Assembly: GCA_017963165.1 (NCBI GenBank)
Contig: JAGCTZ010000044.1
Span: 1-57,263 of the forward strand
Source: Treponema sp.
Lineage (GTDB): Bacteria; Spirochaetota; Spirochaetia; Treponematales; Treponemataceae
Direction of reading: 5' to 3'
Length of the DNA stretch: 57,263 nt
Under the pieces are notes generated by a model. That model was not told where the DNA came from. It made no database searches and worked only from the letters and a program-made list of their open reading frames with translations. This document shows positions 8,609-17,355 of this stretch, piece after piece. A program made the translations under genes and the position numbers. Each line of letters begins with the position of its first letter. Position 1 is the first letter of the stretch.

Positions 8609-9091
8609 TTATAATTCAAGATCACAAACAGTTGCTTCTGTTGCACGAATCAAATCATCAGGCTTTATTTTTATCTGAACTCCACGCTGACCACCGCTTA
8701 TACAAACCTGATCATGAAGAATTACAGTTTCATCAATAAAAGTGCGGAACTTTTTTTTCATTCCGATTGGAGTACAACCACCGCGAATATATCCTGTAAG
8801 AGCAAGCAGTTCTTCTGGTTTTACAGGAGCAATTTCTTTACAGCCCGCAGCCTGACGTGCCTTTTTTAAATTAATTTCATTTTGTGCACTTTGACAAAAC
8901 ACACATATTTCTTTTGTTTCTGTGCGCATGACTATTGTTTTATAAACAGTTTCCGGGTCCGCACCAATTTTTTCTGCCAGTCTTACAGCAGCGCCTTTTG
9001 CAAGCTCATGTTCACCGTCATCTTCATATTCACAAGCTTCAAAAGGAATATTCAAGCCTTCAAGGATTCGCATTGCATTTGTCTTTTTCAT
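8609..9091 (-). CDS. ybaK: Cys-tRNA(Pro)/Cys-tRNA(Cys) deacylase YbaK
   Basis: A 160-residue protein of normal family length. YbaK hydrolyses cysteine mischarged onto tRNA-Pro and so protects translation accuracy in trans. The INS-superfamily signature is clear: Lys and Thr in YKTIVMR, the substrate-pocket loop GYIRGGCTPIGMKKKF and the final SGGQRGVQIKI strand. It acts in the cytoplasm. It is a single gene divergent from the GH5 gene, with both starts inside a 46-bp intergenic space. Confidence 0.93.
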   Translation of the reverse strand: MKKTNAMRILEGLNIPFEACEYEDDGEHELAKGAAVRLAEKIGADPETVYKTIVMRTETKEICVFCQSAQNEINLKKARQAAGCKEIAPVKPEELLALTGYIRGGCTPIGMKKKFRTFIDETVILHDQVCISGGQRGVQIKIKPDDLIRATEATVCDLEL

Positions 9092-9097
9092 AAGCCC

Positions 9098-9106
9098 ATT
9101 CTAGCA
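9098..9106 (-). promoter_or_regulatory. extended -10 box of ybaK
   Basis: On the minus strand TGC-TAGAAT is followed by 6 nt and the ybaK ATG at 9091. The TGn extension may make up for a missing -35. The same TATGCTAGAAT string occurs before the Nudix gene. Confidence 0.55.
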
Positions 9107-9125
9107 TAAAACAAGTTTTTTGTTG

Positions 9126-9131
9126 TAGAAT
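9126..9131 (+). promoter_or_regulatory. -10 box TAGAAT of the GH5 gene
   Basis: TAGAAT is followed by 6 nt and the ATG at 9138. No Shine-Dalgarno sequence is present, so the start is predicted leaderless. It diverges from the ybaK promoter within 46 bp, so the two polymerase footprints must overlap. Confidence 0.45.
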
Positions 9132-9137
9132 ATATTT

Positions 9138-10178
9138 ATGAAAAGATTTGACGGATTTATGCATGGTGTAAACTTAGGCGGATGGTTTTCACAGTGCGAT
9201 TATTCACAACTCCGCTACGACACATTTATTACAGAAGAAGACATTAAGACAATCAGCAGCTGGGGAATGGACCACATAAGACTTCCTGTAGATTACAACC
9301 TTGTAGAAACAAATGATGGAACCCCGATTGAAGCCGGTTATGAACGTATTAAAATAGCTGCAGAATGGTGCAAAAAATATAATCTGAACATAATTCTTGA
9401 TCTTCATAAAACAGCAGGTTATTCCTTTGATGCCGGTCACAACGAAAGCGGCTTTTTTGATAACCCGCAGCTTCAGGAACGCTTTTATAAGCTTTGGGAT
9501 AATTTTGCTTTACAATTTGCACATATTTTTGACGGATCAAATAATGAAATCTGCTTTGAACTTTTGAACGAAGTAACAGATCAGTCTTACTGCAAAACAT
9601 GGAATGCAATTGCACGCACTTGTATTGAACGAATAAGAAAAGTTGCTCCTACAATTAAAATCCTTGTGGGCAGTTACTGGAACAATTCTCTTGCATCTGT
9701 AAAAGATCTGGATCCACCTTATGACGAAAACATTGTTTATAATTTCCATTGTTATGATCCGCTTGTTTTTACACATCAAGGCGCAACCTGGATTCCAAAA
9801 ATGAATGCAGACTTCCGCTTCCCAATTAAATCAAAATTTTCTGATTACATAAAACTGACAGAAGAAAAATGCGGACAGCCGGGAACTTCATTTGACTGCT
9901 TTTCTCCAGATGCAACAGTTGATGAAGTTTACTTTGAAACAATTTTTGCAGAAGCAGTAAAAATTGCAGAAGAACGAAATGTAAGACTTTACTGTGGAGA
10001 ATATGGTGTAATTGATAAAGTAAATATTCCGGATACACTTGAATGGTACAAACTTATTTCCACATCATTCAACAAGCATGGAATTGGCCGAGCCGCCTGG
10101 AACTATAAGCAGATGGACTTTGGACTTTCGGATGCCCGTCTTGATAAAGACAGAGCAGAACTTTTGAAATATTTATAA
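9138..10178 (+). CDS. GH5-family glycoside hydrolase, cytoplasmic
   Basis: A 346-residue TIM-barrel hydrolase of GH5 (cellulase/mannanase family). Seen directly are the N-terminal NLGGWF and HIRLPVDYNLV strands, the acid/base Glu145 in FELLNEV and the nucleophile Glu288 in LYCGEYGV, with NFHCYDPLVFTHQG in the expected loop. It has no signal peptide, so it probably trims imported beta-glucan or mannan oligosaccharides, consistent with the neighbouring cytoplasmic GH26-like and CE2 genes 4 kb upstream. GH5 subfamily and substrate cannot be assigned from sequence alone. It converges on purD, with a palindromic repeat between the two stops. Confidence 0.88.
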   Translation: MKRFDGFMHGVNLGGWFSQCDYSQLRYDTFITEEDIKTISSWGMDHIRLPVDYNLVETNDGTPIEAGYERIKIAAEWCKKYNLNIILDLHKTAGYSFDAGHNESGFFDNPQLQERFYKLWDNFALQFAHIFDGSNNEICFELLNEVTDQSYCKTWNAIARTCIERIRKVAPTIKILVGSYWNNSLASVKDLDPPYDENIVYNFHCYDPLVFTHQGATWIPKMNADFRFPIKSKFSDYIKLTEEKCGQPGTSFDCFSPDATVDEVYFETIFAEAVKIAEERNVRLYCGEYGVIDKVNIPDTLEWYKLISTSFNKHGIGRAAWNYKQMDFGLSDARLDKDRAELLKYL

Positions 10179-10186
10179 AAAATTAA

Positions 10187-10214
10187 GGGGCCATTCGACA
10201 AGCTCAGGGACCCC
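10187..10214. repeat. short palindromic repeat (CCCTGAGCnTGTCGAAGG family)
   Basis: The minus-strand core reads GGTCCCTGAGCTTGTCGAAT, with GGGG and CCCC ends. It is an intergenic copy between convergent genes, where its dyad could help end transcription. Confidence 0.8.
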
Positions 10215-10221
10215 ATACTAA

Positions 10222-11571
10222 TTACAGTTTGCCGCTTTCTGCCGCACCAGGTAAACCAATATCCTTGCGGTAGAAGCAGTCTTCAAATTTAACGGCACTT
10301 ACACCAACGTAAGCATGCTCCCAGGCTTCTTTAAATGTTTCACCATAAGCACTGCAGGCAAGAACACGACCGCCGCTTGTAAGCAGATTATCGCTGCTTG
10401 CATCACCACGACGACCAGTTACTGCACCGGCAATAAATACCTTAGCACCACTAGATTTAAGCAGCATATCATTAAAGGTAATTTCGTATCCCTTCTTATA
10501 TGCCTCCGGGTAGCCGCCACTAACAACAACAGGAGCAACCTGATATCCCGGCTTCCATTTGAATTCAAAATCCTTAAGAGTTCCGTTTAAGATTGCAGTA
10601 CACATAGAAGTAAAATCAAAATCCATAAGCGGCAACACAGCCTGAGTTTCCGGATCACCAAGACGAACATTATATTCCAGAAGCTTTGGCCCCTGTTTTG
10701 TAAGCATTACACCAAAGAAAATAAATCCGCGGTAATCATATTTTTCTTTAATAAGACCGTTCAAGGTTGGCTCAAGAATGTCTGTATTAAACTGCTCCAT
10801 CATTTTTGGAGTGACATCATCAAGAGGACAAACAGCACCCATTCCACCAGTGTTAGGACCCTTTGCACCATCCAAAAGACGCTTGTGGTCACGTGCAGGA
10901 AGGAACGGAACAATTGTAGCGCTTCCACTTACAGCATATTCAGGAGTAACAGAAACAGCCGCAAGAACAGAAATCTCTACACCTTCAAGATAATCTTCGA
11001 TAACAAGCTTTTTGCCGGCATCACCAACCTTGCCATTACCCATCATATCTTCTACAGCTTTAATTGCTTCATCAACAGTAGCAGCAACAACAACACCTTT
11101 ACCAGCAGCAAGACCGTCGGCCTTAACAACAATAGGTGCACCGTGCTTTTTGATATATTCACAGGCCGCATCCTTGTTCACAAAAGTTTCACTAGAAGGA
11201 CAAGCAACCCCGTATTTTTTCATGAAATTTTTAGAAAGGTCTTTGCTGGCTTCGAGCTGGGCACCCGCTTTTTTTGCGCCAACACAAGGAATGTCTGCTT
11301 TCCAGAATTCATCTGCAATACCTGCAGCAAGAGGATCTTCCGGACCAATCACAGCCATACGACAATTTTCGTGTCGTGCAATTGCAACATAAGGATTTTC
11401 ACCTTCGGCAATATAGTCACACTTAGAAGGGTCAACATTAATGCACTTTGATTCTTTTGCAGTACCACCGTTTCCAGGAACTGCAATAACCTTTTCGACA
11501 ACTGAACTCTGAGCAAGCTTCCAGCAAATGGTGTGCTCACGACCACCACTGCCAACAACAATTATATTCAT
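10222..11571 (-). CDS. purD: phosphoribosylamine--glycine ligase
   Basis: A 449-residue enzyme, near the usual 420-430, that joins glycine to phosphoribosylamine with ATP in step two of purine synthesis. Seen are the N-terminal nucleotide-binding start MNIIVVGSGGREH, the HENCRMAVIGPEDPLAAG loop, the ATP-grasp core (VVKADGLAAGKGVVVA) and RLGDPETQAVLPLMDFDF with the metal ligands. No other pur genes lie next to it. A TATAAA box ends 8 nt before the ATG, so it too may be leaderless. Confidence 0.96.
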   Translation of the reverse strand: MNIIVVGSGGREHTICWKLAQSSVVEKVIAVPGNGGTAKESKCINVDPSKCDYIAEGENPYVAIARHENCRMAVIGPEDPLAAGIADEFWKADIPCVGAKKAGAQLEASKDLSKNFMKKYGVACPSSETFVNKDAACEYIKKHGAPIVVKADGLAAGKGVVVAATVDEAIKAVEDMMGNGKVGDAGKKLVIEDYLEGVEISVLAAVSVTPEYAVSGSATIVPFLPARDHKRLLDGAKGPNTGGMGAVCPLDDVTPKMMEQFNTDILEPTLNGLIKEKYDYRGFIFFGVMLTKQGPKLLEYNVRLGDPETQAVLPLMDFDFTSMCTAILNGTLKDFEFKWKPGYQVAPVVVSGGYPEAYKKGYEITFNDMLLKSSGAKVFIAGAVTGRRGDASSDNLLTSGGRVLACSAYGETFKEAWEHAYVGVSAVKFEDCFYRKDIGLPGAAESGKL

Positions 11572-11601
11572 ATTAAGATTTTATAGGAATTATAGGGGAT
11601 A

Positions 11602-11631
11602 GTAAATAGGGGATAGGGGATAGTCTATCCC
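11602..11631. repeat. ataggggat short repeats and small hairpin upstream of the Rpn gene
   Basis: Copies of the 9-mer ataggggat run upstream of the Rpn-type gene, ending in a ggatagtctatcc dyad. The rest of the 270-bp gap is AT-rich, with poly-T runs, a TACTATATATAA promoter-like stretch and an AGGAG site just before the ATG at 11842. Confidence 0.4.
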
Positions 11632-11841
11632 TGCGACACCTCTGTCATAAGTTATACCCGTTATTCAAAATAATATTTCAATGTCTTTATACTATCACAA
11701 TTAATATTGGTATATGGTGAAATTTTTATAATTTTTTTAATTTTTTTAGATTTCTTTGTAAGAAGTGCCCCTTTTTTTGAATACTATATATAAGAAAAAT
11801 TCATTTTCTGTATTCTAAATAATCATATCAGGAGTTTATAA

Positions 11842-12756
11842 ATGACTACAAAAATTGAACCGGTATGTGTTACATACGAAATAAAAGACAGGCTCTTTAA
11901 GGCTATCTTCGGCCGGGAAACCTTGCAAAGCAGGCAGTGGCGTCTGGAACTATACAATGCCCTTAGGGGGACAAACTATACAGATCCAAATGCCTTAGAA
12001 ATCAACACAATAGAAAATGTTATATATCTTACTATGCGTAATGACATTTCTTTCCTTGTTGATTCACAAATGACATTGTTTGAGCAGCAATCAAATTACA
12101 ACCCAAATATGCCTCTCAGAGGATTTATGTATTTTGCACAATTATATCAAATGCATTTAAGTAAACAAGGAAAAACTCTTCATCGATCAACCTTGGTCAA
12201 AATTCCATATCCAAAATTTGTAGTATTCTATAATGGCGAAAAAGACATAGAGGATAAAGAATATCTTAAATTATCCGATGCCTTTGAAACCAAAGAAAAG
12301 GACGGCGATTTTGAATGGACAGCTGAAATGATAAATATCAATCCTAATCACAACAAAACACTTCAAAAAAACTGTAAACCGTTGTATCATTATGTAAAGT
12401 TTGTTTCTAGAATCAAGAACAACAAGAAAAAAGGAATGCCTTCCAAAGAGGCCGTTACCGAAGCTGTCGATTGGGCAATACAGGCAAATCTTTTAGATGG
12501 CTTTTTCAAAATCCAAAAAGAGGAGGTGCTTGCAATGAGTTTAACAGAATTTAATGCAGAAGAAGTCTTTAAGGATATGTATGATGATGGTTATGAAGAA
12601 GGTATTGCTTTTGGTGTTAATAAAGGAAAGTTAGAAACTGCAAGAAATCTTTTAAATATGAATCTTGGAACTCCCGAACAAATAGCAAAAGCTGCAGATT
12701 TACCATTAGAACAAGTTTTTGAACTTCAAAAAGCAACACTTAGTAACAATATCTAA
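11842..12756 (+). CDS. Rpn/PD-(D/E)XK nuclease-transposase family protein
   Basis: A 304-residue protein of the Rpn (YhgA-like, PD-(D/E)XK nuclease family transposase) group. These proteins cut DNA and promote RecA-independent recombination, and they often occur in many copies per treponeme or clostridial genome. Visible are the start IKDRLFKAIFGRE, the catalytic arrangement Asp74 followed by Glu81-x-Gln83 in FLVDSQMTLFEQQS, then NMPLRGFMYFAQLY. The C-terminal tail (YEEGIAFGVNKGKLETARNLL) is the repeated short-helix module typical of the family. AGGAG lies 8 nt before the ATG. The last 4 bp overlap the convergent zinc-ribbon gene. No flanking terminal repeats are evident. Confidence 0.85.
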   Translation: MTTKIEPVCVTYEIKDRLFKAIFGRETLQSRQWRLELYNALRGTNYTDPNALEINTIENVIYLTMRNDISFLVDSQMTLFEQQSNYNPNMPLRGFMYFAQLYQMHLSKQGKTLHRSTLVKIPYPKFVVFYNGEKDIEDKEYLKLSDAFETKEKDGDFEWTAEMININPNHNKTLQKNCKPLYHYVKFVSRIKNNKKKGMPSKEAVTEAVDWAIQANLLDGFFKIQKEEVLAMSLTEFNAEEVFKDMYDDGYEEGIAFGVNKGKLETARNLLNMNLGTPEQIAKAADLPLEQVFELQKATLSNNI

Positions 12757-13157
12757 TCCGCCCTTGGTTTATGACAATTGCTGCACCCTATAATATGAAC
12801 ATGCTTTTTTCCAACAGCCTTATTAAACAAACGCGCAGTTAAAGCCTGGTCTGGTGCAATTGATTTACGACAAACAGGGCAAACGCGTGCTACTCCCGGT
12901 TCACATTTCGGATAGCAATGCGGGCAGCCCTGAATTGTCATAAGCTGATCTGGAACCTTCATTGGGCGATAAACTTTTGAAACAAGCTGCTCGCCCACAA
13001 AGAGCTCCGACTGACAAACTGGACATTTTACCGGCTGCATATTCGAAGCCTTTTTTTTACGAGACTCTGCAAGCTTACGACGCATATTTAATACGAGAAT
13101 TGCCGCAAGCAATGCAATGATTATTACCGAAAAAGTACCAAGTACTAAAATGTCCAT
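12753..13157 (-). CDS. membrane-anchored zinc-ribbon protein, function unknown
   Basis: A 134-residue protein with one N-terminal membrane helix (about 4-24), a basic stop-transfer stretch, then a cytoplasmic part with Cys pairs in KCPVCQSE, GCPHCYPKC, VCPVCRKS and GCSNCHK. The spacing suggests two zinc ribbons or rubredoxin-like knuckles. No enzymatic motif is seen; such proteins often serve as adaptors or redox carriers. It has a GAAGG ribosome site 4 nt from the ATG. Its stop lies within the end of the Rpn gene. It is a single gene followed upstream by a palindromic repeat. Confidence 0.7.
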   Translation of the reverse strand: MDILVLGTFSVIIIALLAAILVLNMRRKLAESRKKKASNMQPVKCPVCQSELFVGEQLVSKVYRPMKVPDQLMTIQGCPHCYPKCEPGVARVCPVCRKSIAPDQALTARLFNKAVGKKHVHIIGCSNCHKPRAD

Positions 13158-13185
13158 AATACCTTCAAGTTAGAGATTGTCAGAG

Positions 13186-13210
13186 CCCCTTCGACAAGCT
13201 CAGGGACCCC
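13186..13210. repeat. short palindromic repeat (CCCTGAGCnTGTCGAAGG family)
   Basis: An intergenic copy between two minus-strand genes. The plus strand reads ccccttcgacaagctcaggg then acccc, with attgtca and aatgaca on its two sides. Confidence 0.8.
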
Positions 13211-13222
13211 AACAATGACATT

Positions 13223-16069
13223 TTATTTTTCTGGCTCCAGATAAGCTATTGTGTAGTTATCAAGATTAAGATATTTGTTTGCAAGCTCCTTCATTGATTC
13301 TGCAGTTGTCCACTTGATAACAGAATAACTGTCGTAAGCAGCTTCCAGAGGCATGTAGCCGAATACTTCTATTGCATTAAGAACCTCGAGCCACCAGTTA
13401 GCATTATACTGATTTGCTTCAAAGCTTCGGCGATAAGATTCATTAAGCTTTTCGATATACACAGAATCTACAGTTTCGTTGCGCAGGGTCTTAAGAGCAG
13501 CAATTACTTCTTCTGCAAGTTCTTTTTCGCGTGAAGGTTCGCAACCAAAAGAAATCTGGAATTCATAATAGCGTTCCGGATATCCATCAAGATTTGTATA
13601 AACATTTACACCGTAAGTTCTGCCCTTATCTTCGCGGATAATTTCTCGCAGACGGATATCTACAAGGGCACGAAGCTGCTCCAGAAGAGACAAATCCTTG
13701 TAAGTTTCATTAACATCCTTTGAAGGTGGCAGAGTTCCGCCAAAGCCAATGAACACCTGACCTTTGTCTTCCTGGCCACGCTTTATTACTGTTTCTGTAA
13801 CTCCGGCAGGGAAAGAATAAGGTTCATATTTTCCTTCTTCTTTTTTGTTTGCATCAGAAGGCATTGTTCCAAGATAATAAGAGCAAAGCTCTACAAGTTT
13901 GTCTTCATCAATATCACCACTAAAAATGAATGTAAAGTCTGCAACATTTGAATAACGCTCTTTGAAAATACGTTCTGCATCCTGACGATTAATTCTGCTT
14001 ACAAGATCAGGACTTATGCTTGTATAATGTCTTATGGAATCACCATAAAGAATCTTACTTATCTGAGAAGAAAAATAATCTGCAGGCTGAACATTGTACT
14101 GCTTTGCCTGAGTATCAAGCATAAGAGAAATATAATTCCAGCCTGTATCTGTAAACTGAGGAGCTGTCATCAATTGATTTACAAGCTTAAGTAATGTTTC
14201 TAATTCTGCAGGACTTGTCTGTCCAACAATTTTTTCATCACGTTCATCAATTGCAACATTAAAGTTTACAGCCTTATCAGAAAGATATCTTTGCAGCTGA
14301 TTTATATCCATTCCGCCTATTCCGGAATAAATTGCATAGAAAGGCGAGAATATACATGAAGCATATTCGTCATCGCTTACAAGAGAAGCACCACCTTTAC
14401 TCAAAGCTGTCATGTAAATCTGTGATTTATCATAATCTGTCTTTTTAACAAGAAGTCTTACACCGTTTGAAAGAATATATTCATTTGTTCCAAGTGAAGG
14501 AATCTCGCGTTTAGAAGTAACAGTTGCTTTTGTTGACGGACGTTCCATCAAATCGCCCTGGGCAGAGCTTTCTTCATAAGCAGCAATAGCACCGACATTT
14601 GTGTAGTTTTCCCAGAAATCAATTATCTCTTCTTTTGGAGGCATTTCGTCTGCGTAAGCTTCCGGCAGATAAATCATGCTGAGCATTCCGCGGCCTTCAA
14701 AAATATCTTTTGCACGGTCGTTAACCTCGTCTAACTTAATTGAACCAAGAATCTTGCGGGCTGCTTCAATATAATCATCATCAGAAATAAAAGCTTCGCC
14801 CTTTACAAAATAATTTACAAGACCTGCAACTCTGGAAAGAGATGAAGTTGATTCGCTCTGATCATACCACTGATTTTCTGTTGCAAGAATTGAATCTCTT
14901 ACGCGTTCAAATTCCGATTGGGTAATTCCGTAAAGAAGCACACGATCCATTTCATCAATTACTCGTGCAAACGAATCCCAAAGCATGTCATCCTTTGGAA
15001 CAAAAACAAGTCCGTCAAAAGTAGCACTGTTTGTTTCTGTATAATTAACTGCCTGAGCTAAAAGCCACGGAGAATTTGGATCAGTTGTAATTTCAGAAAA
15101 ACGTGCATTCATTGCTTCGTCAACAATTCTTGTAAGATAGTAACGGCGCAAATCATTTTCGGTTGTCATAGGCTTGTTGTCTTCATCAAGTGAAACAAGC
15201 TGAACCTGTGTATAAGTCCATTCCGGATCTGCAAAGATAAGAACGTCTTTTTCTGTGCGGGCAGGAACATAACCTTTTTCTGGAATATTCTTTTGTTCGG
15301 CAGCAGGGATAGTGCCCATGTTTTCTTTGATAAGCCATTCTGCAACCTTTGGATCTACATAGCCCGAAATGATAACTGCCATATTCTGTGGCTGATACCA
15401 TCTTTTATAAAAATCAACAACTTCGTCGCGTGTAATATTCTGAATAACATCCATGCTTCCAATTGGAAGTCTGTCTACATAAGGAGAATCCTTAAGCTCA
15501 AAAGGAAGAACTGCATCTGCTGTACGACCATTCAAACCAAGGCGACCACGCCATTCCTCTGTTACAACACCGCGTTCTTTCTCAAGCTCTTCCGGATCAA
15601 AGGTAACGGCACTTGCCCAGTCATGGAAAATCAAAAGCGCTGTTTCCAAAAACTCCTTGTGGTCGGCAGGAATTTCAAGCTTGTAAACAGTTTCTTCAAA
15701 AGAAGTATAAGCGTTTACTTCGGCACCAAAATCCATTCCAATTGATTCTGCATAATCTATAAGACTATTTTTTTCAAAATGCTCGGTTCCGTTGAAACAC
15801 ATGTGCTCAATAAGATGAGCTACACCACTTTCACTATCTTTTTCAGAAATTGAACCAACTTTTACAACAAGTCTGAGTGATATTCTATTAACAGGATAAT
15901 CATTCTTCAAAACATAATAGCTCATTCCATTATCAAGCTGCCCCGAAAGAACATCAGGATTCAGTTGAAATGCAACATCGCCTTTTTCTGCTTTTGTTGA
16001 AGAACAGGAAATCAAAACTGCAAGGACAAGAGTCACAGCAGAAACAAATAAGAGTTTAAACTTTTTCAT
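13223..16069 (-). CDS. M16-family zinc metalloprotease, lipoprotein
   Basis: A 948-residue insulinase/pitrilysin-type peptidase. The ATG at 16069 is chosen over the upstream one at 16141 because GGGAGA precedes it and the protein then starts with a lipoprotein signal (KKFKLLFVSAVTLVLAVLIS then Cys22). The inverted zinc motif HxxEH is intact in GVAHLIEHMCF (His85, Glu88, His89), with the downstream Glu in FEETVYKLEIP. Two M16 halves are present, the second (about 530-948) lacking the motif, as is usual. It probably degrades peptides in the periplasm, like PqqL-type zinc proteases. It is divergent from the ParA-type ATPase and stands alone. Confidence 0.93.
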   Translation of the reverse strand: MKKFKLLFVSAVTLVLAVLISCSSTKAEKGDVAFQLNPDVLSGQLDNGMSYYVLKNDYPVNRISLRLVVKVGSISEKDSESGVAHLIEHMCFNGTEHFEKNSLIDYAESIGMDFGAEVNAYTSFEETVYKLEIPADHKEFLETALLIFHDWASAVTFDPEELEKERGVVTEEWRGRLGLNGRTADAVLPFELKDSPYVDRLPIGSMDVIQNITRDEVVDFYKRWYQPQNMAVIISGYVDPKVAEWLIKENMGTIPAAEQKNIPEKGYVPARTEKDVLIFADPEWTYTQVQLVSLDEDNKPMTTENDLRRYYLTRIVDEAMNARFSEITTDPNSPWLLAQAVNYTETNSATFDGLVFVPKDDMLWDSFARVIDEMDRVLLYGITQSEFERVRDSILATENQWYDQSESTSSLSRVAGLVNYFVKGEAFISDDDYIEAARKILGSIKLDEVNDRAKDIFEGRGMLSMIYLPEAYADEMPPKEEIIDFWENYTNVGAIAAYEESSAQGDLMERPSTKATVTSKREIPSLGTNEYILSNGVRLLVKKTDYDKSQIYMTALSKGGASLVSDDEYASCIFSPFYAIYSGIGGMDINQLQRYLSDKAVNFNVAIDERDEKIVGQTSPAELETLLKLVNQLMTAPQFTDTGWNYISLMLDTQAKQYNVQPADYFSSQISKILYGDSIRHYTSISPDLVSRINRQDAERIFKERYSNVADFTFIFSGDIDEDKLVELCSYYLGTMPSDANKKEEGKYEPYSFPAGVTETVIKRGQEDKGQVFIGFGGTLPPSKDVNETYKDLSLLEQLRALVDIRLREIIREDKGRTYGVNVYTNLDGYPERYYEFQISFGCEPSREKELAEEVIAALKTLRNETVDSVYIEKLNESYRRSFEANQYNANWWLEVLNAIEVFGYMPLEAAYDSYSVIKWTTAESMKELANKYLNLDNYTIAYLEPEK

Positions 16070-16143
16070 TGAACTTCTCCCAGTGTGTAGATTGCAAAAA
16101 TATAGAAGCAACCTTTTTTTACAAAATAATATAAATCTCATAT

Positions 16144-16173
16144 TTGTACAATAAGCAAAATATGTGGTATAAT
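16144..16173 (+). promoter_or_regulatory. promoter of the MinD-like gene (TTGTAC-18-TATAAT)
   Basis: A -35 TTGTAC at 16144-16149 and a -10 TATAAT at 16168-16173, preceded by TGTGG, are followed by exactly 7 nt and ATG 16181. Initiation 7-8 nt past the -10 would start the message at the ATG, so translation is predicted leaderless. Confidence 0.65.
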
Positions 16174-16180
16174 TTTGAGC

Positions 16181-17329
16181 ATGGCACAGATTATTCCAAT
16201 TGCAAGTGGAAAGGGCGGTGTTGGAAAAAGCCTCCTTTCTGCCAATTTAGCTATCGCACTGGGACAGCAGGGAAAAAGGGTCGTTCTTGTTGACCTTGAC
16301 CTTGGCGCGTCTAATCTTCATCTTGTTATCGGTCAGCATCCTGGAGCTGCAAGTCTTGGTTCCTGGTTTACAGAAAAAACAATGTTCAAGGATATTATTC
16401 AGCCAACTGATTATCAAAACGTAAGCTTTGTTGCCGGAGACAGTCAGATTCCTGATTTAACTTCGCTTAAGCATACACAGAAAATCAAGCTTATAAGAAA
16501 CCTTAAAAATATAGACACCGATTATCTTATTCTTGATCTGGGCGCCGGCACACATCAGTTTATTCTTGATATGTTCCTGCTTTCTCCACAGGGAATAATT
16601 GTTTCGGCTCCTGCAGTTACTGCAACCTTAAACGGATATCTGTTCCTTAAAAATGCAGTTTTCCGTCTGCTTTATACAACTTTTAAGAAAAACACACCTG
16701 GACGCCAGCTGCTTGATAATCTTAAAAAGGATTCCGCTTCAATGCAGAAGCTTTATATTCCTCAGCTTGTACAGGCTCTTGCAAAAGTGGACCCGGACAA
16801 TACACAGCTGTTCATCAATAGAATGCAGCAGTTCCGCCCTCGCCTTGTAATGAACATGATTGAAAATCCAGCTGATGCAAATAAAGCTCAGAGAATCAAA
16901 ACAAGCTGCAATCAATATCTTGGTCTTGATATAGATTTTCTTGGACTTATGTACCGCGATATGCTGCAGGACAAGGCACTTTCTTCACAGCTGCCGCTTG
17001 TTGTTTATAAGCCTCAGTCTGTTCTTGGTCAGGCTATTTACAGAATTGCAGATAAAGTTATAGAAACTCCACCCCGCTATTTTGACGGCGACTTTGATCC
17101 GGAAAACTTTAATGCAGATACCTTTATTAATGCCGAAGAAGAAGCAAACACCGACTACGACTTTAAGCTTTCGGGCATAGAAGATTTAGTTGGCGGCGGC
17201 GAGCTTACAATCGGCGAACTTGCAGAAATGATTAAAACCCAGCAATTTGATTTAATTCAGTTGAAAAAAGAAAATCAGCTGCTCAAGTCAAAGCTGGTAA
17301 AAGCAGTTCAGCAGGGATTTAAGATTTAA
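16181..17329 (+). CDS. MinD/FlhG-like P-loop ATPase
   Basis: A 382-residue protein of the SIMIBI ParA/MinD class. The deviant Walker A GKGGVGKS (Gly10-Ser17) with the signature lysine, the VVLVDLDLGASNLH Walker A' region and the DYLILDLGAGTHQFI Walker B region are all present. Such ATPases place cell-division or flagellar machinery by ATP-dependent dimerisation. The C-terminal part beyond about residue 290 is an acidic linker ending in a predicted coiled coil (IKTQQFDLIQLKKENQLLKS). It lacks the usual MinD membrane-targeting helix. No minC/minE or flagellar genes are nearby. A TTG at 16175 is a less likely start. It is followed 26 nt later by lgt. Confidence 0.82.
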   Translation: MAQIIPIASGKGGVGKSLLSANLAIALGQQGKRVVLVDLDLGASNLHLVIGQHPGAASLGSWFTEKTMFKDIIQPTDYQNVSFVAGDSQIPDLTSLKHTQKIKLIRNLKNIDTDYLILDLGAGTHQFILDMFLLSPQGIIVSAPAVTATLNGYLFLKNAVFRLLYTTFKKNTPGRQLLDNLKKDSASMQKLYIPQLVQALAKVDPDNTQLFINRMQQFRPRLVMNMIENPADANKAQRIKTSCNQYLGLDIDFLGLMYRDMLQDKALSSQLPLVVYKPQSVLGQAIYRIADKVIETPPRYFDGDFDPENFNADTFINAEEEANTDYDFKLSGIEDLVGGGELTIGELAEMIKTQQFDLIQLKKENQLLKSKLVKAVQQGFKI

Positions 17330-17330
17330 C

Positions 17331-17340
17331 CCTTCGACAA
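17331..17340. repeat. half copy of the short palindromic repeat
   Basis: ccttcgacaa lies directly after the ATPase stop and matches one arm of the CCCTGAGCnTGTCGAAGG family. The other arm is absent. Confidence 0.4.
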
Positions 17341-17355
17341 ATAATTGAGGTCAAA

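Noticed and set aside
15293..15745. Plus-strand open frame opposite the M16 protease
   Set aside because: It is antisense to the protease catalytic half, with unlikely composition.
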